From Brassica napus (taxonomy: Eukaryota > Streptophyta > Magnoliopsida > Brassicales > Brassicaceae), in NCBI RefSeq assembly GCF_020379485.1, contig NC_063448.1:23273726-23337725 (forward strand): a stretch of DNA of 64,000 bases, in the 5' to 3' direction. A model generated the notes under the pieces. It saw only the letters and a program-made list of their open reading frames with translations, was not told the DNA's origin and searched no databases. Below, piece after piece: positions 47,414 through 58,865 of the stretch. Position 1 is the stretch's first letter, and each line of letters opens with the position of its first letter. The translations under genes and the position numbers were made by a program.

Positions 47414-47783
47414 AGAGAGAGAGTTCTATTCTATATTTACCAAATAAAATAAAACACACCAAAGTAATATCTAATTTGAAGAAGAAATTAAAATATACTA
47501 TTAAAATATATGATATATCTTATATATTAAAAACTTAGTTTATGTAATCTAAATAAAATTTATAAAAATATATGTATGTATTAAAATTTTCAAAACATGG
47601 TATATGTAGAAAAAACTAATTTTTTAATATGCAAAATACAAAACTAAATAATTGTATTAACTAAAAAAAAAACTAAAAGCTATTTAAAATACAAAGGGAA
47701 AAACATGATTGTAACAAAAGACAAGAAAAACAAAAGAAGAAAACAAAAATAATCCTAAAGATGTCTGGATGTAGGGGGATAAT

Positions 47784-48077
47784 AGCCGTGTTCGTTTCAT
47801 CATCGCGGCGTTAAGTCGCAGCGGCAAAGAAATACACTTCGACGGAGAAAAAAAAACAGAACCGAATGTTAAAATAGACGCTGATGATTATCGGAGATAC
47901 AAAAAACGGAACGCCGCTGCCGCCGTTAATTTCAGCGTTCGTTTTACTCATTATTAATGGCCGCTGCGACCGAAAATAGAGTTAGAGATGTTTCACCGGT
48001 GTCGTGGGTTATCGTGATTAAAGACTTAAGTTTTGATCGCAGCCGCTAGATGTAGCGATCATGAAACGAACATGGCT
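47784..48077. mobile_element. MITE with AGCCGTGTTCGTTTCAT termini
   Basis: 294 bp. The left end is AGCCGTGTTCGTTTCATCAT, and the right end reverse-complemented is AGCCATGTTCGTTTCATGAT. AAT flanks both sides (47781-47783 and 48078-48080) as a 3-bp target duplication. The interior is GC-rich for this window (CGCCGCTGCCGCC), with no open frame. It sits about 350 bp upstream of the TLC gene leader. A degraded relative is at 25422-25619. Confidence 0.8.
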
Positions 48078-48419
48078 AATATGGAATTAATGAAAGGCTA
48101 TACTCTAACCACTGAATTGTAATGATGTCAAAAAAAAAAAAAAAAAACCATTGAATGGTAAGTGCATGGACTTGACTTGATTATAATTTTTGTTCGTGCT
48201 ACATGCTCAAACTTCCCTCTCTTTGTTTCGGACACATAATTGTTGTTGTTTTTTTTGTTTCTTTTGTTATCGTGCACCAGGCTGTAGTTTTTTTTTAATA
48301 TAATAATTTTGGTTGAGAAGGAAGGAGTGTTTCCTGTGTTGTCTTCTCCTCCTCCTTCGCAATCACGTTGATTAAAGCTAAAGCCTTCATTGATGCTACT
48401 TCCCATTCACCCTTCGTTT

Positions 48420-48891
48420 CTCTCACTCTCTCTCACTTTTCTCGCCGTTTCTGAACCCACCTTCCTTTGCGTCCATTTCTCCGAGAGATTTTAATTCAGA
48501 TTTCCCCCCCCCTAGAAGAGAGGTACACCTGAATCTGATTTGACTTCGATTGAATCCGAGTTTCGCTGATTTTAATCATTGTCTAGGATCGTCCCAGTCT
48601 ACGTATTGCCCATTCGAATCTGCATTGATTTAGTTTGAAGATTTGAGATTAGGTTTCATACAAGATGTTGTTTGTTGTTCTTAGATTGTGAGCCTTTTTG
48701 GGGGTTTATCATAGATTAGGGTTCATATATCGTTGAAAGGATGTGACAAAGTAGAATGAATCAATTAACATAGTATTTAAGTTTGAAGATTTTATCTCTT
48801 TAATGCGGAGTTGTTGATTCTCTGATCTGTCTTTATTGGTGGCCAGTGATGAGACTATAAAAGTTGAGAAGAGTATCTCTCTCTGTCTGCA
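48420..48891 (+). promoter_or_regulatory. Probable 5' UTR and leader intron of the TLC gene
   Basis: CT-rich stretches (CTCTCACTCTCTCTCACTTT, 48420-48440) are followed by a possible donor (AGAG|GTACACC at about 48521) and a T-rich intron-like stretch. An acceptor (GTGGCCAG, about 48846) sits about 46 bases before the start codon. It resembles the leader introns common in plant genes of this type. Exact ends are not determined. Confidence 0.4.
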
Positions 48892-50309
48892 ATGTCGTCG
48901 CTTTCTTTGCAAACGATTGGTGCCATCAAGTCTTATCATCATCAAGCTCAGCATCTGGTTAACAACTATCTCTTGTCTGATCCTTTTATTCCTTACACCT
49001 CTGGTATACTTTCCCTTTTTCTTCATGATAGTTATAGGACAAAGCTAGATCCTTTGTGATTCGTATGTGTGTTTCTTGTTCTCTTGCAGGTCTATGATCT
49101 TTGTCACTTTATCAGCAACTCCCATTCCAAGACATATATCATCCTCACCAAAATTCAGAGAATCGAATGGAACAATCGGTTTGTTCCCTTGTATATTGGC
49201 AGTGGTATCTCAACAGTTCATGCTCTTTTTATCTCTGCTCTATCGCTCTACTTTGTCATCTGGTCCGATCTCTTTTCCGATAGGTGGCACAATGATCTTG
49301 TTGTTTTCCGGACCTCACGTCTTTCCTCTCTTGGTTTAGGGGTAAACATCATTTTTCAACTTATGTTGACTCTTTGAGAGAAGAATGTTTTAACATTGAC
49401 ACATATATAAACGATTTGCAGTTATCTATTGGTGTTACTTTATTGCTGATCTTGGGATGATCTTCTGGAAATATCCTGCTTTGGGTGGACTTGAGTATGT
49501 AAGTAAATTGTTCTCAACCAAAACACTGTATTATGAATGTATAAAACTTAGATAGAGAATTTGCATTTGATTTCAGATTGTGCATCACTCGCTATCAGGG
49601 GTAGCAGTTGCCTACTCTTTGTTTTCTGGGGAAGGGCAGTTGTATACCTGCATGGTCCTCATTTCCGAGATTACAACCCCAGAGATCAACTTGAGATGGT
49701 ACTTCCCCCCTTTTTGGTTTCCATGTACCATATACCACCTTAGCAGTCTTTTCTCTGACAAAAAAGCTGATTATCTTATGCAAGGTACCTGGACACAGCT
49801 GGTATGAAGAAGTCAATGGCATATGTTGTTAATGGCGTTTTCATCTTCTTGGCTTGGCTGTTACATAAAGAAATAATCAACACTCGACTCATTTTGGTGC
49901 ACATCATCTGGTCTCTACTTATCACTCTTTAACACTTTCTCTTGTCAGGTTGCTAGAATTCTACTATTCATATACATGTTTTACCATGTGTATCTCCACT
50001 ACAACCAGGTAAACCTCATAATCGCATTCTCGGCAGTCTCTTCACTACCTGACTGTTTCCGATTGCATCAAAACCTTCCTCGTTGAACTCAATACACATC
50101 ACAACGCTGTCAAAATTTCGAGGTTTACTGTGTTTGTTTAATGTGGTTGGATCCACTTTGTTTTCTGGTTATAGGTCATGAGGATGCACATCTTCGGATA
50201 CGCTCTGGTATTTGGTGTACCAGCTGCATTAGGTATCATGAACTTGATATGGTTCGGTAAGATTGTGAGAGGGGTGAAGAAAACATTAGCAAAGAGATGT
50301 GAATGCTGA
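48892..50309 (+). pseudogene. TLC-domain (TRAM/LAG1/CLN8) membrane protein gene with lesions
   Basis: Multi-pass membrane protein of the TLC lipid-sensing family (TMEM56-like), orthologous by position and sequence to the Arabidopsis gene next to AGO2/AGO3. Exon pieces: 48892-49003 (MSSLSLQTIGAIKSYHHQAQ), 49090-49341 (VYDLCHFISN..TKIQRIEWNNR..STVHALFI), 49422-49498 (DLGMIFWKYPALGGLEY), 49577-49698 (IVHHSLSGVAVAYSLFSGEG), 49785-49860 (YLDTAGMKKSMAYVVNG), 49949-50008 (VARILLFIYMFYHVYLHYNQ) and 50173-50309 (VMRMHIFGYAL..KKTLAKRCEC, stop). Four problems were seen. Exons 1 and 2 join out of phase. Exon 3 has 2 extra bases (GGTGTTAC, about 49434). The donor after 49860 reads TT instead of GT. A 27-base intron-like insert remains in exon 2 (after EWNNR). 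Together these suggest a pseudogene; alternative splicing could rescue some. Confidence 0.8.
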
Positions 50310-50721
50310 GATTGGCGAGAGTCCACCTCAACAATGTTGTACCATCAGACCAGTCATCATTTTCTTCTACTTCTTTCCTTCTGACATATCTCTCTTCTCT
50401 CTAGTTGTAAGTAGTTTTTGTCTGATGGAGATAAACAAAAATGAAAACGATCCTCTGACGTCTCTGTAAATGATCTCTTTACGTTTTTCATTATACGATG
50501 TAACTCTGTTTTCATTCTAGTAGATTTCTCCCTAGGTTTTAATGTCTCATACATGAGTTGTTTAATCAGAAAATCGATACAGTAAGTACCAAGATGATGA
50601 ACAATTCTGGTTTACGTTTATGCGGAGTGGTGATAACTAGAAGAAAATCGTGGAAACCAGTTTTATGAGATAAATTTTTTTGGAGCTTTAGGCGATTTAG
50701 TAATTTTTTTTTAATAAAGTA
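50310..50721 (+). other. TLC gene 3' UTR and flank
   Basis: A T- and CT-rich 3' flank. No further gene is seen. The 65-codon minus frame at 50357-50554 is antisense to this flank and shows no domain. Confidence 0.4.
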
Positions 50722-51483
50722 CTAGATTAAATCGCGGGACTATTTTCTAACAAAATTTTAATTTTTGATATTTTATTTTTTGTTGTGTTAATATTTTTAT
50801 TTTTGGCACATATATACTATAAATTATATTAAATTTTAACCCATTCTAAAGATATACTATGTAAAAAAATATATTAAATATTCTCATATTTTTTAATATT
50901 TTTTATTTTTGGTATATATATGTTTTCGATGCCATAAATATTATCATATTTTATTTTATATAAAATTATTTTGATTAAAATTATGTAATTTATATAATGT
51001 AAATAAATTTGTCTAACCCAATAAATTTTCATGTTTATCAATTAAGCAAAAAAAAAAAATTACTTCATTTTTATCTAACTATATTTCAAAATAATAAACA
51101 ACCGATTTTATAGAAATATTAGTACTATGGAAATAGTAATCATTTTATTTAAATAAAAGTTATCTAGTTTAAATTTCAACTGATTTTATATTGTAACCTG
51201 AAAAGACAAATAAAGAAAAAATTGTGATGTAACTTAGATATGTTAGTTTAAATAAATCCATAAACGATTTAATGATAAAAACACCTAACTAATAGCAATA
51301 ATTATAAACGAACTAAACACTTATTATTTACAAATAATCTAAACAAACTTGTATATGTAAACAAAATTATTTTCAAAATATTTGTTTCTTTATTAAATGG
51401 GTGAAATTAATTAAAAGATCCTAAAATCAGTAATGACATGACAATGTAAATAAATTGAAAACTAATATGCTTTAATAGTATAA
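50722..51483 (-). mobile_element. Helitron, minus strand (degenerate ends)
   Basis: Read on the minus strand it ends GTCCCGCGATTTAATCTAG, with CTAG at 50725-50722. It starts at 51483 with TTATACTATTAAAGC, a Helitron start missing the C of TC. Its 5' end abuts the CTAG of the next minus-strand Helitron. No coding is seen. Confidence 0.45.
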
Positions 51484-51879
51484 CTAGATTTTGATCCGCG
51501 TTTTCAGAGCGCGGTTTATTTCCTTTAACATATTTATTATTATAACAAATGTGTTTATACATAAAGTGTGTTTATACATAAAATGTATATCAAGTGTCTT
51601 AATGTTTTTGTTAGCAGTTGTTTTTTACATTTATGTTCATTTTTCATCTATACAAAATGTTAGTAAGAAATTAAATTTTAAATTATTTGCGGTAAAATTA
51701 ATTAAGACATGTTAATTATTTCTGGAACCGAAAGTGTGAGTTTGAATAGGAAACTGGTGCCACATATTTATAATATCGATCTGATTTAAAGCGAGGTGCT
51801 TAGGTTTTAGGAGAAATTTGGGGAGAAAGTTGGAGGATCCTCTCTTTATTATCGAATATCTCTATCTTAATAGTATAGA
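51484..51879 (-). mobile_element. Complete 396-bp non-autonomous Helitron, minus strand
   Basis: The 5' end TCTATACTATTAAGA starts at 51879, with host A beside it. The 3' end carries a hairpin (CCGCGC...GCGG, 51510-51515 and 51496-51500) and ATCAAAATCTAG ending at 51484, with host T beside it. All diagnostic features (TC start, hairpin, CTAG, A/T target) are present. The body is AT-rich and non-coding. It is the cleanest Helitron in the window. Confidence 0.8.
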
Positions 51880-53099
51880 TTCGGAAAATTCAGTTACCAT
51901 GTCAAACAAAATATATTCTCTGCGTGTTCATTAAGTGAATTTAATTAAAGTGGAAAATCTTGTTTCTATATATTATCTTTTGAATTTATGGTATGTAGCA
52001 ATTATGAAAAATGGATGTTATAGAGAATATTCTTGGAATTTATTTGATTTGAATCCAAAAATTTATGATTTTCTATTTATTATGTTTTATATTTATATAC
52101 CAAAATTGGTAAGTATTTATATTTAAATATTTAAATATTATTGGCTGTTTAAAAGGCCAATAACATTGAAAACTAATGATTTTGAAATATGCTATCCCTA
52201 TACTATAATAGTATAATTAATATTATTGAAAGATGATATTAAATATATTTCGGCAACTTCATATAAAAAAATTTTAAATAAGACATAGGCATTATAATAA
52301 CTCCAATATATTTGGTATAGTTTTTTGGACAATAGGTTTTCGATGGTGTTAATAGGGTTTGAATTGAGTTAGGGTTTGAATAGAGTTTTAGGGTATATGA
52401 TTAGAACACAAACAGATTTCGATGGGTTAGTAAACAAACACGAAATGAACTTAAATTTTTGACGGATAAATTATTTAAATTATTGGACTGTTTTGTTTAG
52501 TTGGACAAAAAAATGCTACTTTCTAATTTGTTGGACAATTTTTGTAATTAATTGGAAAAATTAGAGACATGATTCTAAGAACGTACAGATTTTTTTTTTA
52601 CAAATTTAAGTATCTTCGTAACATAAACATAGTTCGCTGGAATATCAGTATTTTAACGCTGTTAGTGAGGCCCATTATATTACTAGATGTAGTGATCGGC
52701 TTATAGGCCCATCAAAGAATTCAACGCAAAAAAGGAAATTATTCAACTTGTCTACTACGTATGAACTTGTTGGGACCGAACGATAAGTGGTCAAAAAGTC
52801 CTTATTAGGAGATTCTTTTTGTTGAAAAAAAACTTTCATATTAAAATTATGGTAAAAAAAACAAGCTATCATTCATACATACAGACCAAATAAAGTGTTA
52901 TAAAAACAAACTAGGACAGTTCATTGCGTATTATGAACTTTCTGAGATGGTCTGAGTTGCCTTCCACCTCCTGAGTGATCGCTGACCTGATTCATATTAA
53001 TTTTGAAAACCTGTGCAGTCACCAATAAAAGGGATATAAGAGAAATCTCCAAACCAAGAAATCGCATTCAAAGTTGTGATAGGAGGTTTCAAGAGAACA
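51880..53099. other. AT-rich intergenic DNA, no gene seen
   Basis: No gene could be supported. A perfect palindrome TACTATAATAGTA lies at 52201-52213, and its arms resemble Helitron starts facing each other. Frames at 51491-51715 and 51935-52126 are low-complexity. Confidence 0.35.
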
Positions 53100-53890
53100 T
53101 GACTTTTATGTAGCTGGAATGGCAGCCTCTGGAGCTATCAGCTCTGTGGTAATAGGTGCAATTTCAGTCATGGCTGAACTGCTAGAAGCAATCTCAGTCG
53201 ATGCTTATTTGGCGGGTAGAGTAGTTGATTTGGTGTCATTGGCTATTGGAATAGATGGGAGCACCACAAATGATTCTGGATGGGCAGAGGCTTGTGCTAG
53301 TGATTTTGGATACGAGTATAATAGTGTCTGAGGTAGTTATTGTTGCTGCTTCTAAGGTATGAAAGATAATAGAGTCTGAAACTGTTGTGGCTGACACATT
53401 GAAGAAAGCAATGTCCAAAATAGATGTTGTGACTGTTAGAGGAAGCACCTGCTTTGTGGATGAATAAGCATGAGTAGTTGTGTTGCGTGGAGCAGTATCT
53501 ACAGAAGGAACATGTTCTGCGGTTCAGACAGTTGGTAAAACGCTTGCATCTATGGTTGAGCCAGAAATTGAGGTAAACATATTTGAAGAGACTACAGCAG
53601 ATTCAGACACTTTTGTAGAAAGAAGAGTACATTCGACTTGATCTCCAACTGACCACATTTACAGCACTTTGTTAGAATCCATGGGAGTCTACATTTACAA
53701 TGGATATAGTACCTCTTTTGTCATCCAAAGCAATTTGTAAACCACTCGCACTGGCCATAAGTCATAACCAAAGATTCTGTAAACCACTCGCACTGGTCAT
53801 AAAACCCGAAATAAAATAAGTTCAAAAGTCATGTTTATGGTCGGTGCACTCAACACTTTTCTCTGTAAATAGAAAAGGAGGAACTCTATT
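53100..53890 (-). pseudogene. Probable LINE ORF1 (gag-like) remnant
   Basis: In minus-strand reading, several frames give SPWILTKCCKCGQLGDQVEC, similar to the PWLPPKC..CGxWGH..xxC zinc-knuckle of plant L1 ORF1 proteins. A Ser/Thr-rich stretch follows (TTSILDIAFFNVSATTVSDS in 53236-53448), as in ORF1 tails. Stops and frame changes are frequent. A tandem phrase GTAAACCACTCGCACTGG repeats at 53737 and 53780. A plus-strand frame (53119-53331) overlaps but shows no domain. The family call is tentative. Confidence 0.4.
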
Positions 53891-54226
53891 CAAAGGGAGA
53901 TGATTTTCTCAAAAAAAAAAAAGGTACTACATTCGTTAAGAACACTTTATAAACTCTACAAAAAGAGAGTTTCAACCTCATTTCTTCTGAGTTCTTATTC
54001 TGACACAAACATTCATTCCAAATAGGAGTTCCGATCTCTAGATGTGTCTCCTCACTTAATTTTCTATATAATTATCAAAGCATTACGCTAGGTAACGTGT
54101 TGCGGGAGAAAAATTATGTGTAAATTAACCTCAAAACTTGTGTGTTTCTCATGTAGTCATGTTGGCTTTTGAAGTACCCTTTCATTAAACTACTTCCCAT
54201 TTTTCCAAAGGACAAACATTTACTCT

Positions 54227-54653
54227 CTTTTTTTTTTTGTCAGCTGCCCATCTAAATTAGATCAAGTGGTGATCAGACGAGCCGATTCTCCGAAGAACAC
54301 CTCCGTCTGGTCGGGTCTGATCTATATGGGAAAAAATATACTCTTTATTCCTTTCTTCTTTTGCTAATGCGTCCTCCCGATCATTCCTACTCCGACGAAT
54401 ATGAGATAGGTTCACATCCTCGAAATCCTCGTGTAATCTCTGGAACACCTCGATCTCTGCCGCAAAAGTTGGCGCCCAATCCACCGGGTTTATAGTCATG
54501 TCCGCTAGGTCCGAGCAATCCGTCTCAAACCATATCGAGGTTTTCCTCGTGTTTCTCATACATGAGGTTTCCCAAAGTAAACATTCCATCTCAGCATGCA
54601 AAGCTGTGAGTTTCCTGCTGCACGTACGTAATCCATTTTTTTTTAAAAAAATA
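54227..54653 (-). mobile_element. 5'-truncated LINE fragment with 9-bp target duplication
   Basis: ATTTACTCT flanks both sides (54218-54226 and 54654-54662). The T run at 54228-54238 is the poly-A tail of a minus-strand insertion. Only 427 bp remain, covering the RNase H end and 3' UTR. Confidence 0.8.
54257..54601 (-). pseudogene. LINE C-terminal RNase H (RVT_3) remnant
   Basis: The minus frame (114 aa) reads LHAEMECLLWETSCMRNTRK-type sequence with the catalytic Glu (HAEMECL), then TSIWFETDCSDLADMT with its Asp. It continues EIEVFQRLHEDFEDVNLSHI, then RNDREDALAKE. This is the RNase H-like tail of plant L1 ORF2. The first RNase H motif and everything upstream are missing. Confidence 0.8.
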
Positions 54654-55084
54654 TTTACTCTATGTTCCCCTAATAATTCATTTTTAAAAAAAAAATATTA
54701 CAGGGTGGTGCATAAACCGCTAGAGTAAAATGCTCATAATATATTATCACAATGAATACTTTTCTCACAAGAAATGCCACTGCAAAAAAAGTCTACATTG
54801 ATAGCAGATTATTATAACACGTTTTACTGAACTGCTATCGTAGATGATTTAAATTTTTTCTTATTATCTAATAGCGCTAGATAAATGCTACGATAGAATA
54901 GAACCTAAAATAGCACTTAATTAATGCTATTTTGAAAATTAAGTTAGCGGAAAGATAAAATCACAGATTCCGCCAATATTTAGCGATAAATTAGATTCAA
55001 GCGCCAAATACATTATTTTCGTGGCTTTAGTAATGCTATAAAAGACATATAATAGTATTTTTATAATGCTAAAAAAGCTATTTG

Positions 55085-55990
55085 AACCCCTAAATCCTAA
55101 ACATAGTTTTAACCCTAAAAAATCTAAAGACAACCCTTAAAACTCTAATCTTTTCAAATTATAACATCAAGTCTTAAAATTAAACTCAAATTTTAGTATT
55201 CTTAATCTTAAACTATAATTTCTTAAACATAAATATTAAATCAAACTATATATTCTAAATTCTAACTTCAAACATAAACTATACATTCAATACTCTAAAT
55301 ATAAACTTCAAATCTAAATTATTAAAAAATTAACTACTAATCTTATATCTAGTCTTCAAATCTATTATTTTCTAACTTTAATCCAAAATATCAAACTTTA
55401 ACCCTAAACCTCATATTCCAACATCCAAATCTTAAATCACAAAAGTAAACTTTACTCTTAATCATATTTTTTTTACAAACCATAAAATCTTAACTTAAAA
55501 CTTTTAAACTTTTGAATCAAACGTACAAATTTATAAACGAATTATAAATTAGATTTCTGTGTAAACATACAAAATTTTAAAATGATGACCAGACTTTATA
55601 TCATAACACTATATTTAAATAATTATAAACTCCAAAACATAAATTTTACATTCTAAAATTAATCCATAACGCTATATTTCAAACCCTAAATTCTAAACAT
55701 AAACTCTATATCCAAATCATAATCTTGATTTTAATTTAATATTTTCAAACTTAAACATCAATTATTAAAATAAATATCTATTGGTTAAGAAAGAATCACA
55801 TGGATAACCCTGAACCCTATTACCAAACCCCAAACCATATTCCTAAGATTCCAATCCTTTATTACCAAAACCCAAACCATAATCCTAAGATTCCAAACCT
55901 TTATTAAATCTTAAACATAGCCCATAAACTTTGAATCACAACCATAAATCCCAATATGACAATTATTTCCACACACAGACTTTTAAAACC
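55085..55990 (+). repeat. G-poor, CCCTAAA-like tract inside the CACTA element
   Basis: About 900 bases on the plus strand with very few G residues. They are built from AAACCCTAAA, TCTAAACATAAACT and similar degenerate telomere-like words. Strong strand asymmetry, non-coding. Confidence 0.75.
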
Positions 55991-56097
55991 ACTCAAAATA
56001 TCTAAATAAACTAAAAAGGTGGACTGCTATTGGTTAATGTAAGAAAGGTGCATATCACTCCTTTTATAATCTTAACCGTTGATGGAGCTTTGATCTA

Positions 56098-56505
56098 ATG
56101 GATAGAATACTTTCAAGATTTTATTTTCTTTTTGTTTTATGTCTTTTCGTCTTTCTTTCTTTCTCTCTTCTTTCTCAGATCTTCATCTCTTCTTTCCCTC
56201 TACGAATCTCATCTCCTCTTTCTTATTCGGTAGTGCAAGGCGTGGTGTCTTCTCTGTTCATCCCCTCTTCGTTTTTTTCCGTTCTTCTCTGGTCTTCTCC
56301 TCTCCGGTGGTGCAAGGCGGTGTGGCAGAAATTGATTTGGAGTTTGAGTCCAAGAGTTGAGAGAAGAAGAATCATGGAGAGGACAACCAAGTCTCTGAAA
56401 CTTGCCTCCGTACGCCTCCTCTCAACTCATCGCTACCACAACCACCACCGAGGCGCTCATCCTCACCACTACCTTCCATTCCAACACACATTTCACCACC
56501 ACTAA
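56098..56505 (+). other. Gene-like segment within the CACTA element, unrecognised
   Basis: After a GGTGGACTGCTATTGG phrase, the DNA becomes CT-rich (CTTTCTTTCTTTCTCTCTTC) and carries a 135-codon plus frame opening MDRILSRFYFLFVLCLFVFL, with a hydrophobic start and a His-rich end (HRYHNHHRGAHPHHYLPFQH). A possible donor (AAG|GTCACC at about 56506) and a purine-rich segment follow (56670-56880), with minus-strand frames opposite. It resembles a 5' UTR plus a first exon, perhaps captured host DNA. I recognise no domain, and the frame may be non-coding. Confidence 0.3.
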
Positions 56506-57357
56506 GGTCACCTCTCTCTTCTCTCTCTGTATTTAGTCTGATGAGTGAAGTACGAGATCTGATCCGTCAAATGTCAGAAGCTTCTCAAATGTCACTCTCT
56601 ATGTTTTGATTTTGATTTTTTGTTGTTCTTATGTATTCGATTCTCTCTGTGTATTTGTTTTTATGTTCTTAGTTAAAGAAGGTGGAGGAGGCTGAAGAAG
56701 CTTGGTGGCTCGAGGTCGACAATGGTGGCTGAGCGTGATGGTTCGATGACTTGGTGACATCGTGCTGTTGACGATGGCGGAGAGAGAGTGACGACGGTGG
56801 CGAAGACAGCAGATGGTGGCGAGGGTGGAGGAGGACAGCAGATGGTGGCAAGTTTGAATGGTGGACGGTGGCTGAAGCATCTATTAGGTTTAGATTTAGG
56901 TTTAGTTAATCAATTTGTTTAGTTAGGTTTACATTCATTAATTGGTTTAGTTAAGATTAGAGTAATATATTTTTGTATTATTGGTTTACTTTTGTAAACC
57001 AAAATTTATTGTAAACTAAATAAAATTTATAAATAAAATTTATTTGATAAATAAAATTTATTTTATTTTTAATTATAAAACAATTTTGGTTTAATTTTCA
57101 ATTATTTTATTTTTAATTATAATTATTTTTAGTTTATTAGATGACCTATAATAGCATGAAAATAGTGCTAATAGTAAAGTTAATAATATCATCCAAGTAT
57201 TGCTATCATATGTGCACATTTCGTAACGGACAAAAAATGCTTTCACAGAAAGGGTACCTATGATGGCTGCCGTATACATAATATTTATGAATTGGCTATC
57301 AAACATCTAATATAGCATATTTTCCGTGCTAACAATGTGCATATTTTTGTAGTGTGC

Positions 57358-58865
57358 TATTCGTATGTTGACATTTGAGTTCTCTTTTTAAACAAAAACT
57401 AAGGCAATGTACATATAGAAACAAAGCTACGTAGTTGATTGCAAATATTTAATCAGAAATACATTATTGCGTGTTTTTATTTTGTTATATATTTTATTTT
57501 CTTTTGTTTATTAAAAGCAAAAAGGAATAGTACTTCGTTTCATTCTTTTCGCCAAAAGAAAGTGTTTCTCACCAAAATTAAACTACTAATAAATCAGAAG
57601 ACAAACGTGATACAATTATGTAAATGTTTGGGTAAGAAAAATGCTTAATATAAAGTTGATTAAGGATTTTGAAATTAATTACAAACTAGATTTTGAGTTT
57701 GTTTCCTTTTAAATAAATTTTCTTCAAATTTTGTTAATTATAAGATTATGTATTTTTATATAAGATAATCTAATATATTTCCAATTTTTTTATTTTTTAT
57801 GTTTTAATAATATATGTATATGTTGGGCATGATATTAAAAGAAGTATGTATACTCTTAGAAATTGTGTTATGAGCTTTAAAATAACAAAATTTTATTCTT
57901 ATAAATTGTAATGTAATTTATTTGTTATTCGTAATATTGATTATATTAATTTTTTAAATTCTTAAATGTAACATCTCTACTTAAAAAAGAAAGAAGGCTT
58001 TTTAATGGATTTTGAAAAATATATTATATACAAAATGAGACTAGTGGATAAACGATGGGTCCATTTGGGTCAAGATGGAGTTTTTGTTTACTGACAACAT
58101 GAGTATATCGATTTTTGTAAACACAATTAAAATTTATCGATGAAAAAAAGTATCTCTGCAAAACTAAAAAAAACGATTGAGAGTTCTAGATCCATCTTCG
58201 CCGATCTCTACCAAGTAATCTTCTCTTATTTTTCTTTATGATTATATAGACTTAGGGAGACTTATTGTACTAAGGATTTGGGGGATTCCTGATTTTTGTT
58301 CAAATCTCTCCTTATTGTATCTAATATTTATAAAAGTTCTATCAAATCCACCCTTATTGAATTAATCATTTATTCAAACTCTTTCAAATCCCCCCTTATT
58401 GAAAAACAAAGATTTCACTCCTAATATTTACCAAGAGTTATTTGGAATTATTAGGTAATTGGTTTTATACACAAAATTCACGGGAAACAAATACCATCTA
58501 ATGACATGGTATTTCAAAATAAATAAATAAAACAATTTTTTCATCTTTTTCGTCTAATCTACGTCGTCTATCTCTTCTTCATTAGCTTTGGTCTTTTGAC
58601 AGTGCCAAGACTAGAGATATTTGAGTGTCAATTTTAATTTGATGGAGGAGTACCAAGTGCAGTTAACTATGGCGATCTACATCTTATCATGATCCCAGAG
58701 AATGCACGTCTCAGCTTGAGTCGATGTGCGGATTGCCCTTGGGTTTTGTCGTTAAACTTATGTCACATGGAGGATTCTGATCATTTGATTATCAGGATCA
58801 TGGTTTAGAGGAATCATGATTATCATAAATCTCAAACTTTTTTTTTCATCTCTTTGTGTTGATGT
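57358..58865. other. AT-rich intergenic DNA
   Basis: A minus-strand Helitron-like 3' end (AAAATCTAG at 57694-57686) lacks its hairpin, but its flank resembles the 51484 element. CTTATTGAA / CAAATCC.CCCTTATTGA phrases repeat at 58310-58410 and suggest an old MITE. No gene is seen. Confidence 0.35.

Larger units (their letters stand above)
54778..57354. mobile_element. Complete non-autonomous CACTA element
   Basis: 2577 bp. The left end is CACTGCAAAAAAAGTCTACA; the right end reverse-complemented is CACTACAAAAATATGCACA. The 3-bp target duplication TGC (54775-54777 and 57355-57357) is perfect, as expected for En/Spm. Subterminal TAGCA/TGCTA motifs crowd both ends (54800-55080 and 57140-57330). 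No transposase remains. The interior holds a G-poor tract (55085-55990) and a gene-like segment (56040-56890). Confidence 0.85.

Noticed and set aside
57681..57720. A further complete minus-strand Helitron starting from CTAG at 57686
   Set aside because: The terminal hairpin is missing and no TC start could be placed; kept only as a remark.
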